Below are positions 1 to 8,743 of a DNA stretch of 41,328 bases, piece after piece. Source of the DNA: Pirellulales bacterium (GTDB lineage Bacteria > Planctomycetota > Planctomycetia > Pirellulales > S012-138). The notes under the pieces are model-generated. The model saw nothing but the letters and a program-made list of their open reading frames with translations. It was not told where the DNA came from and made no database searches. The stretch is from NCBI GenBank assembly GCA_028066245.1, contig JALCBR010000037.1:1-41328 (forward strand). Reading direction: 5' to 3'. The stretch's first letter is position 1, and every line of letters begins with the position of its first letter. A program made the translations under genes and the position numbers.

Positions 1-2
1 AG

Positions 3-76
3 TAGCGGCGCAGGGATTCGAACCCCGGACACGCGGATTATGATTCCGCTGCTCTAACCAACTGAGCTACGCCGCC
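3..76 (-). tRNA. tRNA-Met (CAU), elongator type
   Basis: Read on the minus strand, a complete 74-nt cloverleaf is visible. The acceptor stem GGCGGCG pairs with CGCCGCT (the first pair is G-U) and the discriminator is A. The D-arm is AGCTCAGTTGGTTAGAGC, and the T-arm contains GGTTCGAATCC. The anticodon loop ATCATAA gives CAU. The first pair and D-arm fit elongator Met rather than initiator Met; a lysidine-modified Ile2 tRNA also has a CAU gene and cannot be fully excluded. CCA is not encoded. Confidence 0.95.
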
Positions 77-909
77 ATGTGTTGCTTTCGCTTGATTCCA
101 AGAGTTGCCGTTCCGCCAATGCCACGCTGTTATTGCTGCTTGGCACCCGTTAGCATCCCAGGAGCTAACTGTTGCTTGCGGTGTGCCAGATAGTAGCCCA
201 ACACGCCGTGGGCGTTTCACCTGATTTAATAGGTGTCACGCCATGGCGAGCCATTCTACTGCATGTCGCTCGCGCGAAAAGCCCAGAAAGCCGCGGCCGA
301 AGTTCCCGCTCTTTCCTCATGTTAGTGGCCGCTGGGCCAAGAAGGTTCGCGGCCGATTTTTGTACTTTGGCAGAGTCAAGGACGATCCCAAAGGCGAAGG
401 TGATGCCCAATTTAGAGGCGGACTGCAGGGGCTATCGAAACGACAATCGAAGCAAGACAATTTACACCGAGATTGATCTTCATCACGAGGGCTAGTCAAT
501 CACGGCACAAGGAGGAGTCGAGCGCCACTCCGTTGTCTGCCGAGTTTCGGAAACTACGCAAAGCTCAGAACTTGTATCGCAAGAGGCGAGAGCTCTATGG
601 GCTCCGCAATACTTTTGAAATGATCGGGGCGACAGCCGCGACCAAGTCGCCGTCAACGCCGTCATAGGGCACATCGATACGTCAATGGCAGCCGTGTCTC
701 GCGAACGCATCGAGGGCGCACGGCTTATTGCGGTTTCCACGCATGTCGAAAACTGGCTCTTCTCAGTCGTGCCTGCGTCGAAGCGGAGGGCCTAAAAATG
801 AAGCTTTCCCAAGGCGTGTGGCTTCCCATCGCGGGGTGACTTGACAGCGCCCGCCTGGGCTGTCGGACAGGTGCTCTGGATTCCGTCGATGCGTTGAAGA
901 CCGACACAG
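77..909. other. Gene-poor stretch, no recognised gene
   Basis: Between tRNA-Met and the transposase remnant I see only short open frames with no recognisable motif and no convincing ribosome binding site. The part next to 910 may hold more of the decayed transposase C-terminus (minus strand, about 790-909, frame-shifted), but the similarity is too weak to annotate. Confidence 0.5.
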
Positions 910-1221
910 TCATTGAAGCTTGAGATGGTAACGCAGTCGACGAAGGAACTGCAGACATCCGCCGTGCGAATGTTGTCGTCTTGCATGTCGAAGTACGAGC
1001 CGATTTGCTGCCGCTGTGGCGACAGTGTCAACGCGTCGATCATGTTGACTTCTCGGATGGCTCCACGAATCTTGCACAAGCGTTTGTTCACGCGGCGCCC
1101 ATGTTCTTCGATTCAACGGCTGCAATTGAAAGCCACATTCGTCGATGAACACGATGCTGGCTTGCTTCGCCGTCCTTTTTGATTCGCGGCCACTCCACGC
1201 GGCAAATCCATGATCCCGCAA
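910..1221 (-). pseudogene. Decayed IS630-family transposase fragment
   Basis: The minus-strand frame contains VFIDECGFQLQPLNRRTWAP, the segment around the first catalytic Asp of IS630/Tc1-type DDE transposases (usual form F-[IV]-D-E-[SC]-G-F ... R-R-T-W-A-P-R-G-Q-T). Upstream WPRIKK, in another frame near 1190-1215, is the expected preceding segment. After the SW that ends the good match, the family-typical continuation LTLSPQRQQIGSYFDMQDDN lies in a different frame (about 950-1030), and the cue RRLRYHLKL returns to the first frame. The reading frame is therefore broken at least twice. Neither the second Asp nor the Asp/Glu of the C-terminal half is recognisable. No intact inverted repeats were found. 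This is a dead insertion-sequence remnant close to a tRNA gene. Confidence 0.75.
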
Positions 1222-1332
1222 GAGCCCCCTGCCGCAAGGGACGCAGAGGCTTTACCATAGGGGCCTCGCTGCGGAGGGCAATACAGTCAGGCACCAACGC
1301 GGTACTCTATTTCTGCTTAATGAAGGTTTGCT

Positions 1333-2556
1333 ATGCCGAGCTTTGTCACACATTTGGAATCTGCCATCGATGGCACGCACTTGCCGGCGAATCAGCCACA
1401 GACCCTGCACAAGGACCGGCCACTCTGGGTGCGATATGACCTTCCCGCCGTGGCGAAAGCCATGACAAAAGATCTCGTGCAAAGCCGTCCGCCAACCATG
1501 TGGCGATACCGCGAATTGCTGCCGCCGGTGGACGATGATCGCATCGTAACGCTTGGCGAAGGGATGTCTCCGTTGTTACCCACACTTCGGTTGGGCGAGA
1601 AGTTTGGGCTCAATAATGTGTGGGTCAAGGATGAGTCACAGCTGCCCACAGGCAGTTTCAAGAGCCGTGGTTTGGCCGCCGCGGTGACCATGGCGAATCA
1701 ATTTGGCACAAAACGCGTCGCAATCCCCACGGCCGGAAATGCTGGCGGAGCGATGGCTGCCTATGCCGCCCGCGCTGGGATGGAAGCCTATGTCTTTATG
1801 CCCCAGGATACTCCGGAAATCAATCGATATGAGTGCGTCCTGGCCGGGGCGCGAACGTTTCTTGTTGATGGCTTGATCACTGACTGCGGAAAGATCGTGC
1901 GCGAAGGAAAGGAGCGCATGGGCTGGTTTGACTGTTCAACACTCAAGGAGCCCTATCGCATCGAAGGTAAGAAGACGATGGGGTTGGAATTGGCCGAGCA
2001 GTGCGACTGGGAACTGCCAGATGTGATTCTCTATCCGACCGGCGGCGGAACAGGATTGATTGGAATGTGGAAAGCTTTCGCCGAGTTGGCTGAAATCGGT
2101 TGGTTGAAGGGAGACCGCCGGCCACGGATGGTCTCGGTGCAATCCACCGGATGCTGTCCGATTTCCACGGCGTTCGAGGCGGGTGAGCGATTCGCCGAAC
2201 CTTTTGCCAACGCCAGCACCATCGCCAGTGGTCTTCGCGTGCCTGCCGCGGTTGGCGATTTCATGATTCTGGATGCAGTTCGTGAAAGCGGTGGTTGCGC
2301 TATTGCGGCCGATGAAAACCACCTGCGCGAATGGATGAAAATGGCTATCGCCGCTGAGGGCATCTCAATCTGTCCAGAAGCAGCTGCTTGTGTGGGAGCG
2401 CTTGAACAACTGGCGGCCAGTGGATGGATCAAGCCTGATGAGCGAGTGGTCATCTTCAATACGGGCGCGGTGCAGAAATACCCGGAAGCGATGCGGTGTG
2501 ATCTGCCGCAGTTGAAGAAGGATAGTGTGGATTGGGGGATGATTGAGTCTGGCTAG
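1333..2556 (+). CDS. thrC: Threonine synthase (PLP-dependent)
   Basis: 407 aa. Converts O-phospho-L-homoserine to L-threonine in the cytoplasm, the last step of threonine synthesis. The fold-type-II PLP motifs are visible: PTGSFKSRG with the Schiff-base lysine K110, the asparagine loop TAGNAGG (residues 133-139), and the phosphate-binding glycine loop PTGGGTG (235-241). The N-terminus LDGT...L...RPLWVRYDL resembles the degenerate zinc-ribbon lead of archaeal-type threonine synthases, but the cysteines are lost. GSFK is followed by S where most members have D. The ATG has AAGG six bases upstream. A related threonine dehydratase or cysteate-synthase-type enzyme is a less likely alternative. The gene stands alone, with no hom or thrB nearby; threonine dehydrogenase lies 6 kb downstream. 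Confidence 0.88.
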   Translation: MPSFVTHLESAIDGTHLPANQPQTLHKDRPLWVRYDLPAVAKAMTKDLVQSRPPTMWRYRELLPPVDDDRIVTLGEGMSPLLPTLRLGEKFGLNNVWVKDESQLPTGSFKSRGLAAAVTMANQFGTKRVAIPTAGNAGGAMAAYAARAGMEAYVFMPQDTPEINRYECVLAGARTFLVDGLITDCGKIVREGKERMGWFDCSTLKEPYRIEGKKTMGLELAEQCDWELPDVILYPTGGGTGLIGMWKAFAELAEIGWLKGDRRPRMVSVQSTGCCPISTAFEAGERFAEPFANASTIASGLRVPAAVGDFMILDAVRESGGCAIAADENHLREWMKMAIAAEGISICPEAAACVGALEQLAASGWIKPDERVVIFNTGAVQKYPEAMRCDLPQLKKDSVDWGMIESG

Positions 2557-2623
2557 AGCACCTGTCTGACTGCTGTTCCGCTAGCCCAACCGGACGTTGG
2601 CAAGTCGTCCCGCGATGGGAAAC

Positions 2624-2884
2624 CGCACACCAGGCTCTCACGCGTACGGGCGAAATTGACATTGGTCAAATTTTGGGGTGTTTCGGGCCAACAGGCACGC
2701 TGCCGAGCGCCATAAGAGGTTGACGGTTAACAGGCTACTGAACGTAACGTCAAGGTTGTCGGTGATGTTTGCGGTCCCGTTGCTGGTCCATTGCATAGGC
2801 GTGAAGCGTTTGCGCCACGCCTTGGAGGCGGGAAAAGTTTGACCAATGACAATTTCGCCCGTACGCCTGAGAGCCTGGTGTGCG
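2624..2884. repeat. Imperfect inverted repeat, 47-bp arms
   Basis: Arm 1 (2624-2670) and arm 2 (2838-2884) are reverse complements at 45 of 47 positions by eye, separated by 167 bases. Read as arm 2 the arm begins TTTGACCAATG and contains CAATTTCGCCCGTACGC and GAGAGCCTGGTGTGCG. The first bases of each arm can be read as a coding start, M[TS]ISPVR[LV]RAWCA. A diverged relative of arm 2 plus its downstream flank occurs at 41241-41325. The rest of the gap 2557-3096 holds no other recognised gene. Confidence 0.85.
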
Positions 2885-3022
2885 CGGAACGCCGCGGCAA
2901 TTTCATCGCGCATCCCAGAATCGATGGGACCTGCGATCAACACAACACCCGTCAAGAAGATGCTCTTGAGCGTGTTGCTGGTTTCAGTTCTGACCGCAGT
3001 CGGGTTCCACCCAGCGTCTTAG
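2846..3022 (+). CDS. Possible 58-aa ORF starting inside the repeat
   Basis: An ATG inside arm 2 of the inverted repeat opens a 58-codon frame. It starts MTISPVRLRAWCARNAAA and ends in a segment KKMLLSVLLVSVLTAVGFHP followed by AS and a stop. The second half resembles a Sec signal peptide that stops just before the mature protein, so this may be a repeat copy abutting a truncated secreted-protein gene rather than a working gene. No Shine-Dalgarno sequence is evident. I do not recognise a function. Confidence 0.2.
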   Translation: MTISPVRLRAWCARNAAAISSRIPESMGPAINTTPVKKMLLSVLLVSVLTAVGFHPAS

Positions 3023-3096
3023 CAATACTCAAGGTCGTCAATGTTGGCGACGAAGGTCAACCAGAAAGCGCTTAGCACCAAGCTCGGGTGGTCTTC

Positions 3097-4071
3097 ATGC
3101 CGGAAGCACTCAACATCATCATCATGGGGACAGGCCCGTTTGCGGTGCCTCTGTTTGAGGCGCTTGCGGCGTCTCGTCATCTCTTATGTGCCCTGATCAC
3201 TCAGCCGACTCGTCCCGTGGTGGGTAATAAGCCGCCGCCGGTGAATCCGATGCGCCAGGTCGCGGAGCGATTTGACATCCAAGTTTTGACGCCACAGAGC
3301 GTTAATACGGGTGAATCTCGTAAGGAATTGGAGAGGTTTTCTCCGGACCTATTTGTCGTTGCTGACTACGGTCAAATCCTTAAGCCGGAGACATTGGCAG
3401 TCGCTCGGTTGGGCGGAGTCAACCTGCATGGTTCGCTCTTGCCCAAGTATCGCGGCGCGGCTCCGATCAATTGGGCCATCTACAACGGCGAGACAGAAAC
3501 CGGGGTGACTGTGATTCAGATGACGCCGCGAATTGATGCGGGGCCAACCATCGCCCAGGCAGTGCTGGCGATTGGAGCCGAGGAAACGGCCGAGGATCTC
3601 GAACCGCGATTGGCGATTTTGGGCGCAGGACTAATTCGTGAGTCCGTGGACAAACTCGCCGAAGATCCGCAAAGCGTTCGTCCGTTGTCTCAATCGCCAG
3701 CAGACGTGACTCGGGCGCCACGACTCAAGAAAACCGACGGCGAAATTGACTGGAGTCGCACAGCGCAGCAAGTCAGCAACCAATGGCGTGCAATGCAGCC
3801 GTGGCCTAAGTGCTATTCTCATTGGCTGCGAGCAGAGGGGCAGCCCCTGCGGTTGATCTTCGGCCCACTGAAGACAGTCAAAACGGAAGGTTTGCCGCCC
3901 GGCCAGCCGGGAGAAGTCACCTCCGTGAGAGACGATGAGATCGTCATCGCGACGGGAGCAGAAGCCGTTCTCGCCCACGCGCTGCAACCCGCGGGCAAAC
4001 GAATGCTCACTGTGGCGGAGTTTCTCAACGGTTATTCTCTACAGCCTGGCGACCGCTTTGGCACGCCCTGA
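3097..4071 (+). CDS. fmt: Methionyl-tRNA formyltransferase
   Basis: 324 aa. Transfers a formyl group from 10-formyl-THF to Met-tRNA(fMet) for translation initiation. The N-terminal formyltransferase fold starts IIIMGTGPFAVPLFEAL. The catalytic set is visible as VNLHGSLLPKYRGAAPINW (Asn and His near residues 109 and 111) and the Asp of RIDAGPTIAQ (about 147). The C-terminal part with RAPRLKKTDGEIDW is the expected linker to the tRNA-binding domain. ATG 3097 is chosen, preceded by GGTGG; a GTG at 3088 in the same frame would add three residues. No peptide deformylase gene is adjacent, unlike in many bacteria. The gene is convergent with the hydrolase at 4093, with only 21 bases between stops. 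Confidence 0.93.
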   Translation: MPEALNIIIMGTGPFAVPLFEALAASRHLLCALITQPTRPVVGNKPPPVNPMRQVAERFDIQVLTPQSVNTGESRKELERFSPDLFVVADYGQILKPETLAVARLGGVNLHGSLLPKYRGAAPINWAIYNGETETGVTVIQMTPRIDAGPTIAQAVLAIGAEETAEDLEPRLAILGAGLIRESVDKLAEDPQSVRPLSQSPADVTRAPRLKKTDGEIDWSRTAQQVSNQWRAMQPWPKCYSHWLRAEGQPLRLIFGPLKTVKTEGLPPGQPGEVTSVRDDEIVIATGAEAVLAHALQPAGKRMLTVAEFLNGYSLQPGDRFGTP

Positions 4072-4092
4072 TGTCATCGGAGCACAGCTAGG

Positions 4093-5427
4093 CTATGGTC
4101 GATTGGTGGCGACTGTTTCTTCATCTCCTGCTGCGGTCGATACGTCATGCGGCTCCTCGTCGCTCGTCGGGAGTTCCACGCCTGGCAAGTTGGCTTCCAG
4201 GAAGGCAATCAAGCGATTGTAATACTGCTGGCGCGCCTGAGGGCTGACGCTCCTGGGAGAGGAGTCATCAAGCCATAAGTAGCCCTTGGGGCCATCATAG
4301 CTGGCGGAGAGTTCCTGCCCTTGCTTGAGTGATGTCTTGTCATCCGTCTGGCCGTGCACAAAGAACAACGGCGTATTAACACCATTGAGCACTTGCTCAA
4401 GTTGGATGTCGTCGGGATTGAACCCGCAATCCAGCCACAAGATGATCCGAGCGATCGAGACGGCGGCTCCTTGCAACTGTGTTGGCTTCAAGAATGAGAA
4501 CTGCTGCCAGAGCACGTTGTCCATGCTGGCGAATGTTGAGTCGACCCATGCCGCCCGAACGTCCGACAACTCGGGTAGCGTTTGCAGCCCCACCGCGGCT
4601 CCATAGGAAACGCCCACCATGAACAGCGGTTGATCAGGGAATGCCGCCCGGGCGAAGTCACATGCAGCTTTGACGTCGTTTGTTTCACGATGTCCAAAGG
4701 TCACAGTGTGTCCCTGGCTTTGACCGTGGCCGCGAAAATCAAAGGCGACCACGTTGAACCTGGCGTCATGGAGTGGCTGAAGGATGGAAATCACCTGGGA
4801 ACGGTTCTCCCCATAGCCATGCAGATAGACAACCGTGCCGCGAGCTTCGGGTGCCGGGATCGACCATCCCGCCAGGTTGAGGCCGTCCTTAGTTCGCACG
4901 GCAACATCCTGATGCGCAATCCCCAATGCGTTAGGAAATATGGAAGGCACCTTGTGCACGAGATGTACGGTTGAGAGCGGATAGAGAATGGCCAACGGCA
5001 GCGTCACGCAGGCGGTGAGCATGACCATCCGAAGTGCCCCCGCGCGGCCAACGCTTGAATTTTCCGTCCCGCCGAACAGCAAGTTGATCCACTGAAGCAA
5101 CGTCTCAAACAGGAATGCCGTCAATGAGAGGGCCGTGCCAGCAAGAAGAGCTTCGCGAACAGCGATGTGCGTGTCGGTAATAAACACAAACCAGAATGCG
5201 CCAAAGATCACGTAGCCCAGGCGAACCGCCAACTGATGGGTCCACTTATCGCGATCTGGCCAGGGAAAGACCTGGAATGAGAATCGATCGACGAGCATGA
5301 CCGGAGCCCACCCAAGGACGATCCACCCGGCAACGCTGTGGGTTTCCAACGCGGCCAAGAGCAGCACTGCCGCGTAACAAACGATGGCCACGGTAACTTG
5401 CGCCGCTTTGCCAAAATTCTTAATCAT
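4093..5427 (-). CDS. Membrane-anchored alpha/beta hydrolase-like protein
   Basis: 444 aa. The N-terminal third holds three or four hydrophobic segments (about residues 10-28, 33-46, 70-85, 95-118 and 133-152), then an alpha/beta hydrolase domain from about 175. Visible hydrolase features are VVYLHGYGENRS (oxyanion-hole HG), FRGHGQS, the nucleophile elbow GVSYGAA with S274, and the acid region VHGQTDD (D362 or D363). The position where family members carry the catalytic His (usual G-x-G-H) reads LDDSSPRSVS at 386-395 and has no His. The C-terminal tail of about 25 residues is acidic and probably disordered. Substrate is unknown. It may be inactive or use a different His. It lies 82 bases downstream of the HAMP-like gene on the same strand and could be co-transcribed. 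Confidence 0.75.
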   Translation of the reverse strand: MIKNFGKAAQVTVAIVCYAAVLLLAALETHSVAGWIVLGWAPVMLVDRFSFQVFPWPDRDKWTHQLAVRLGYVIFGAFWFVFITDTHIAVREALLAGTALSLTAFLFETLLQWINLLFGGTENSSVGRAGALRMVMLTACVTLPLAILYPLSTVHLVHKVPSIFPNALGIAHQDVAVRTKDGLNLAGWSIPAPEARGTVVYLHGYGENRSQVISILQPLHDARFNVVAFDFRGHGQSQGHTVTFGHRETNDVKAACDFARAAFPDQPLFMVGVSYGAAVGLQTLPELSDVRAAWVDSTFASMDNVLWQQFSFLKPTQLQGAAVSIARIILWLDCGFNPDDIQLEQVLNGVNTPLFFVHGQTDDKTSLKQGQELSASYDGPKGYLWLDDSSPRSVSPQARQQYYNRLIAFLEANLPGVELPTSDEEPHDVSTAAGDEETVATNRP

Positions 5428-5509
5428 GAGTCGCCCTTAAGAATGATCAACAGAACTAGTGGGACCGTGCGTGCTTCCCGCGTTTTGATTGAGCGATTGT
5501 GAAGTGTGT

Positions 5510-6097
5510 TCACTCCGCTTGTTTGACGACAGAGGACTGTGCACCGTGTGACTGAGCTCCGGGAGATTTCCCTTGTCGAGCCGCCTTTTGCACGGCATCA
5601 CGGACGTCTCTTGCGGACTTCAACGTCAAATCCGCTTCTGCATCGTCTGCGTCGTTCGTGTCTCCCTCGGCTCCGGATCGTAGTGCGTCGAATCGTGCCA
5701 AGAGCCGGTTCAAGTCATCGGCGAGATCTTGCCAGTGGTCCGTTTCACGCAGTTTGACAGGGTCGACTCGCTTTCCTTCGACCGCAGCCTGCATCGTCTT
5801 GCGAATACGCGTGATCTGTCCCGTGAATCGATGACTCAGCCGGATGGCATCGAAAACCACAATCGGTGAGAGGAGAACCAGTGAAAGAGCCCCTGGTCCA
5901 AGCTGTGACCACAACACCGCCAAGTGGCCCTGTAATCCCATTTGTGACCCATGGACGGCCACGCGCCAGGCAACTAGCAGGCAGGTCGCCGTGATTCCAC
6001 AAGCTAAGTAGTAGGTCAGCAAACGAAGGATGATGGTTCTTTGAATGCCCACATCTCCCCATAAGTTTTGTCGGCGGAAGCGCTGTTTTTCAGACAT
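5510..6097 (-). CDS. HAMP-like two-helix membrane protein, conserved in planctomycetes
   Basis: 195 aa. Two hydrophobic segments (about residues 22-46 and 68-84) are followed directly by a HAMP-like signalling stretch, FDAIRLSHRFTGQITRIRKT, and then W-x-D-L-A-D-D-L-N-R-L. The tail (about 145-195) is charged, low in complexity and probably disordered. The architecture looks like a chemoreceptor or sensor kinase cut off after the HAMP helix, with no output domain. Similar short proteins are familiar from planctomycete genomes without an assigned function. It is divergent from the DUF1501 gene and may share the intergenic region 6098-6374 with it for promoters. Confidence 0.65.
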   Translation of the reverse strand: MSEKQRFRRQNLWGDVGIQRTIILRLLTYYLACGITATCLLVAWRVAVHGSQMGLQGHLAVLWSQLGPGALSLVLLSPIVVFDAIRLSHRFTGQITRIRKTMQAAVEGKRVDPVKLRETDHWQDLADDLNRLLARFDALRSGAEGDTNDADDAEADLTLKSARDVRDAVQKAARQGKSPGAQSHGAQSSVVKQAE

Positions 6098-6374
6098 CGT
6101 GCTCCTCTTGGGAAGGTGGATGTTGGTTGGGCATGAACCCGTCTTAAACCTAGCTCAAGATGGACCAGTCAGTCGGGTTATCCTGCCGCGCCATTCAAAA
6201 TCTGACGTTGTCCGCAAAGAGCGTCGCGGACGGGCGATAAATCCTGAAGTATTGGCAAATCCGATCCGATCATGGCAAACTGGTAACGAGACCAAACGTG
6301 CGCTGCTCGGGACTCCAGTCCAGCAATATCCACACTTGCAGGTGGCTCTGACGCCAGATGGCGAGGGGAGAAAC

Positions 6375-7697
6375 ATGTCACGTCTGAATCGACGCCAGAT
6401 GCTGGCATCCGCCGGAGCAGGCTTGTTGGGCTGGGGGTGTTTGGGCCGCAGCGCAAGCGGGTGGCTGCCTGCGTTAGCGGAAGGTCTGGCAAATGCCCCT
6501 TCACGGCGACGTCACTGTGTTTTGCTATGGATGTCCGGTGGGGCATCACAGTTGGATACGTTTGACCTCAAGCCGGGCCACGCCAACGGCGGTCCCTTTG
6601 CCGAGATCGAAACGTCCGTCCCCGGCCTGCGAATCTCGGAACACCTGCCCAAGCTTGCACGGCATGGTGACAAGCTGGCGGTTTGTCGTGGGCTGAGCAC
6701 CAGTGAGGGTGACCATTCGCGGGGAACTTTTCTGATGCACACCGGCTTTCCGCCTGGTGGCCCCATTGCATATCCAACAATCGGGGCAGCGCTTTCCAAA
6801 GAGTTAGGCCGTTCAGACACGGACTTGCCCAACTTCGTCAGCATTGCACAGCCTGATTTCCTGAACCGCGCGGCTTTTTCGCCTGGCTTCCTCGGACCGA
6901 GATACGCGTCGCTCAAAGTGGGCCAAGCAGATGTCACCCCCGGCGGCAACGTCCCAGATGAAGGGTTCGCAGAGCTTGGCGTTGATGACTTGATAAGCCA
7001 GGGGGGCAGCCACAAACAGCAGGCTGCCAGACTCGATCTGTGGAGGACGTTGCAGGAAGGATTTTTGGCGGGGCACGGATCTTCCGCGCCCAACGCTCAT
7101 CAGACGGTCTATGACAGCGCTGTGCGCATGATGCAATCAGAAGCCGTCAAAGCATTTGACCTTTCGCAAGAGACAGACGCCGTGCGTGAACGGTACGGCC
7201 GCGGGCAGTTTGGCCAAGGTTGCCTGATGGCACGTCGGCTGATCGAGCGTGGAGTGCCGTTTATCGAAGTGGGACTTTCCAATTGGGACACTCACCAAGA
7301 CAATTTTGACGCGGTGGCTGAGCTTTCAGCACAACTGGATTCCGGTTGGTCTGCACTCATGACCGACCTGTCCGAACGAGGACTACTGGAATCAACAACA
7401 ATCTTGTGGATGGGCGAATTTGGACGGACTCCTCGCATCAATCCGCAAGCCGGGCGAGATCATTTCCCCAACGCCTGGTCATGCGTTTTGGCAGGGGGTG
7501 GCATCAACGGCGGACAAGCCTTTGGCGAAACCAGTCCGGACGGAATGGAAGTTGTTGACGGAAAGATTGATATTCCCGATGTCTTGGCCACGCTGTGCAA
7601 GGCGCTTGGGGTTGACCCGGAGACTCAGAATATTTCTGACCTCGGACGCCCGATCCGAATTGCCGAAGGCACGGCGATCAAAGGAATTTTGGCGTAG
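6375..7697 (+). CDS. DUF1501 family secreted protein
   Basis: 440 aa. The N-terminus MSRLNRRQMLASAGAGLLGW is a twin-arginine export signal. The mature part shows the DUF1501 hallmarks CVLLWMSGGASQLDTFDLKP, GLSTSEGDHSRGTFLMHTG, GWSALMTDLSERGLL and TILWMGEFGRTPRIN...GRDHFPNAW. These resemble alkaline-phosphatase-superfamily sulfatase-like folds; the enzymatic role is not established. DUF1501 proteins are very numerous in planctomycetes and usually sit next to a DUF1549/DUF1553 cytochrome-like partner, which is absent here. The frame is open back to 6045, but ATG 6375 is chosen because GAGGGGAG lies just upstream and the Tat signal begins there. Confidence 0.88.
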   Translation: MSRLNRRQMLASAGAGLLGWGCLGRSASGWLPALAEGLANAPSRRRHCVLLWMSGGASQLDTFDLKPGHANGGPFAEIETSVPGLRISEHLPKLARHGDKLAVCRGLSTSEGDHSRGTFLMHTGFPPGGPIAYPTIGAALSKELGRSDTDLPNFVSIAQPDFLNRAAFSPGFLGPRYASLKVGQADVTPGGNVPDEGFAELGVDDLISQGGSHKQQAARLDLWRTLQEGFLAGHGSSAPNAHQTVYDSAVRMMQSEAVKAFDLSQETDAVRERYGRGQFGQGCLMARRLIERGVPFIEVGLSNWDTHQDNFDAVAELSAQLDSGWSALMTDLSERGLLESTTILWMGEFGRTPRINPQAGRDHFPNAWSCVLAGGGINGGQAFGETSPDGMEVVDGKIDIPDVLATLCKALGVDPETQNISDLGRPIRIAEGTAIKGILA

Positions 7698-7753
7698 CGA
7701 GCCCTACCGCAGGCAGGAACTCGTAATCAAATCAAGCGTTCGTTGACAACACG

Positions 7754-8593
7754 TTGATTACAAGCTTTCAAAACGAACGCGTAAAACGCGTCAGCCGCCT
7801 ACGCAAAGGGCGCTATCGCCGCAAGTCAGGGCTCTTCGTCATTGATGGCGCCAGAGAGCTATCGCGTGCTGTCTCTGCCGGTGTGGAAATCACTGAACTA
7901 TTCCATACTGCGGCCAAAACAAACGCCACTGACGTGGAGCAAGAGGTGCTGTCGGCCGCGAGTGTTGCGGCTGAAGTCGTAGAAGTTACACCGGCAATCA
8001 TGAGGAAACTTTGCTTCGGTGATCGTGATGAAGGGTTCGTCGCCGTCGCACGCATGCCACAACGGCGTCTCTCCGAACTGCAACTTCCCGACAACCCGCT
8101 GCTCAGCATCATTGAAGGCATTGAGAAGCCAGGAAATCTTGGCGCGATCTTGCGCACCGCTGACGGCGCCGGATTCCACGGCGTGATTGTCATTGACGGT
8201 GGAACAGATCTCTACAACCCCAATCTCATTCGTGCAAGCTTAGGCACGGTATTCAGCTTGCAGGTCTGCAAGGCGGATAGAGAGGAACTACATTCCTGGT
8301 TGAGTGAACGACAGTTTCAAATTGTCACGACAATCGTGGAAACGCGCCAGGCGTACACGGAAGTGGATTATCGACAGTCAACGGCGGTTGTGTTGGGAAG
8401 TGAGCATGCTGGACTGAGTGATGCATGGCGGGATCCCAGCGATGCCAAGGGAAAATCCGGACAAGTGTGGCCAGTACGAATTCCGATGCTCGGCGTTGCC
8501 GACAGTTTGAACGTATCCGCGGCCGCTGCCGTGCTGTTCTACGAGGCGCGACGACAGCGGGATTTCGCTCAACAACAAAACACTGCGGAATAG
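7754..8593 (+). CDS. TrmH/SpoU family RNA 2'-O-methyltransferase
   Basis: 279 aa. SAM-dependent methylation of a ribose in rRNA or tRNA by a knotted SPOUT domain. The N-terminal L30e-like substrate-binding region starts MITSFQNERVKRVSRLRKGR. The SPOUT motifs are present in order: motif 1 IEGIEKPGNLGAILRTADGA, motif 2 VVLGSEHAGLS, and motif 3 IPMLGVADSLNVSAAAAVL. The start is TTG: a stop lies in frame at 7724, and no ATG or GTG follows it before the MITS typical of the family. No strong Shine-Dalgarno sequence is visible. The exact target (23S rRNA or tRNA) cannot be told from sequence. It starts 56 bases after the DUF1501 gene. Confidence 0.88.
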   Translation: MITSFQNERVKRVSRLRKGRYRRKSGLFVIDGARELSRAVSAGVEITELFHTAAKTNATDVEQEVLSAASVAAEVVEVTPAIMRKLCFGDRDEGFVAVARMPQRRLSELQLPDNPLLSIIEGIEKPGNLGAILRTADGAGFHGVIVIDGGTDLYNPNLIRASLGTVFSLQVCKADREELHSWLSERQFQIVTTIVETRQAYTEVDYRQSTAVVLGSEHAGLSDAWRDPSDAKGKSGQVWPVRIPMLGVADSLNVSAAAAVLFYEARRQRDFAQQQNTAE

Positions 8594-8743
8594 AAACCTT
8601 TGACTGCCGGCCGCACAGCACCATTTCCGTCTTGCCCCGCTGGCAACCAACGGCGCGGACCGTATATTGACTGCGTCGAGTTTGCTTTGCGAAACGGCCG
8701 CGTGCGGCCGGCTCGCACCCGGTTCCCCGTTGGTGAAACGCCT

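Noticed and set aside
2638-2955. Minus-strand frame of 105 codons across the inverted repeat
   Set aside because: Spans both repeat arms and the spacer with no conserved motif; better explained as a consequence of the repeat.
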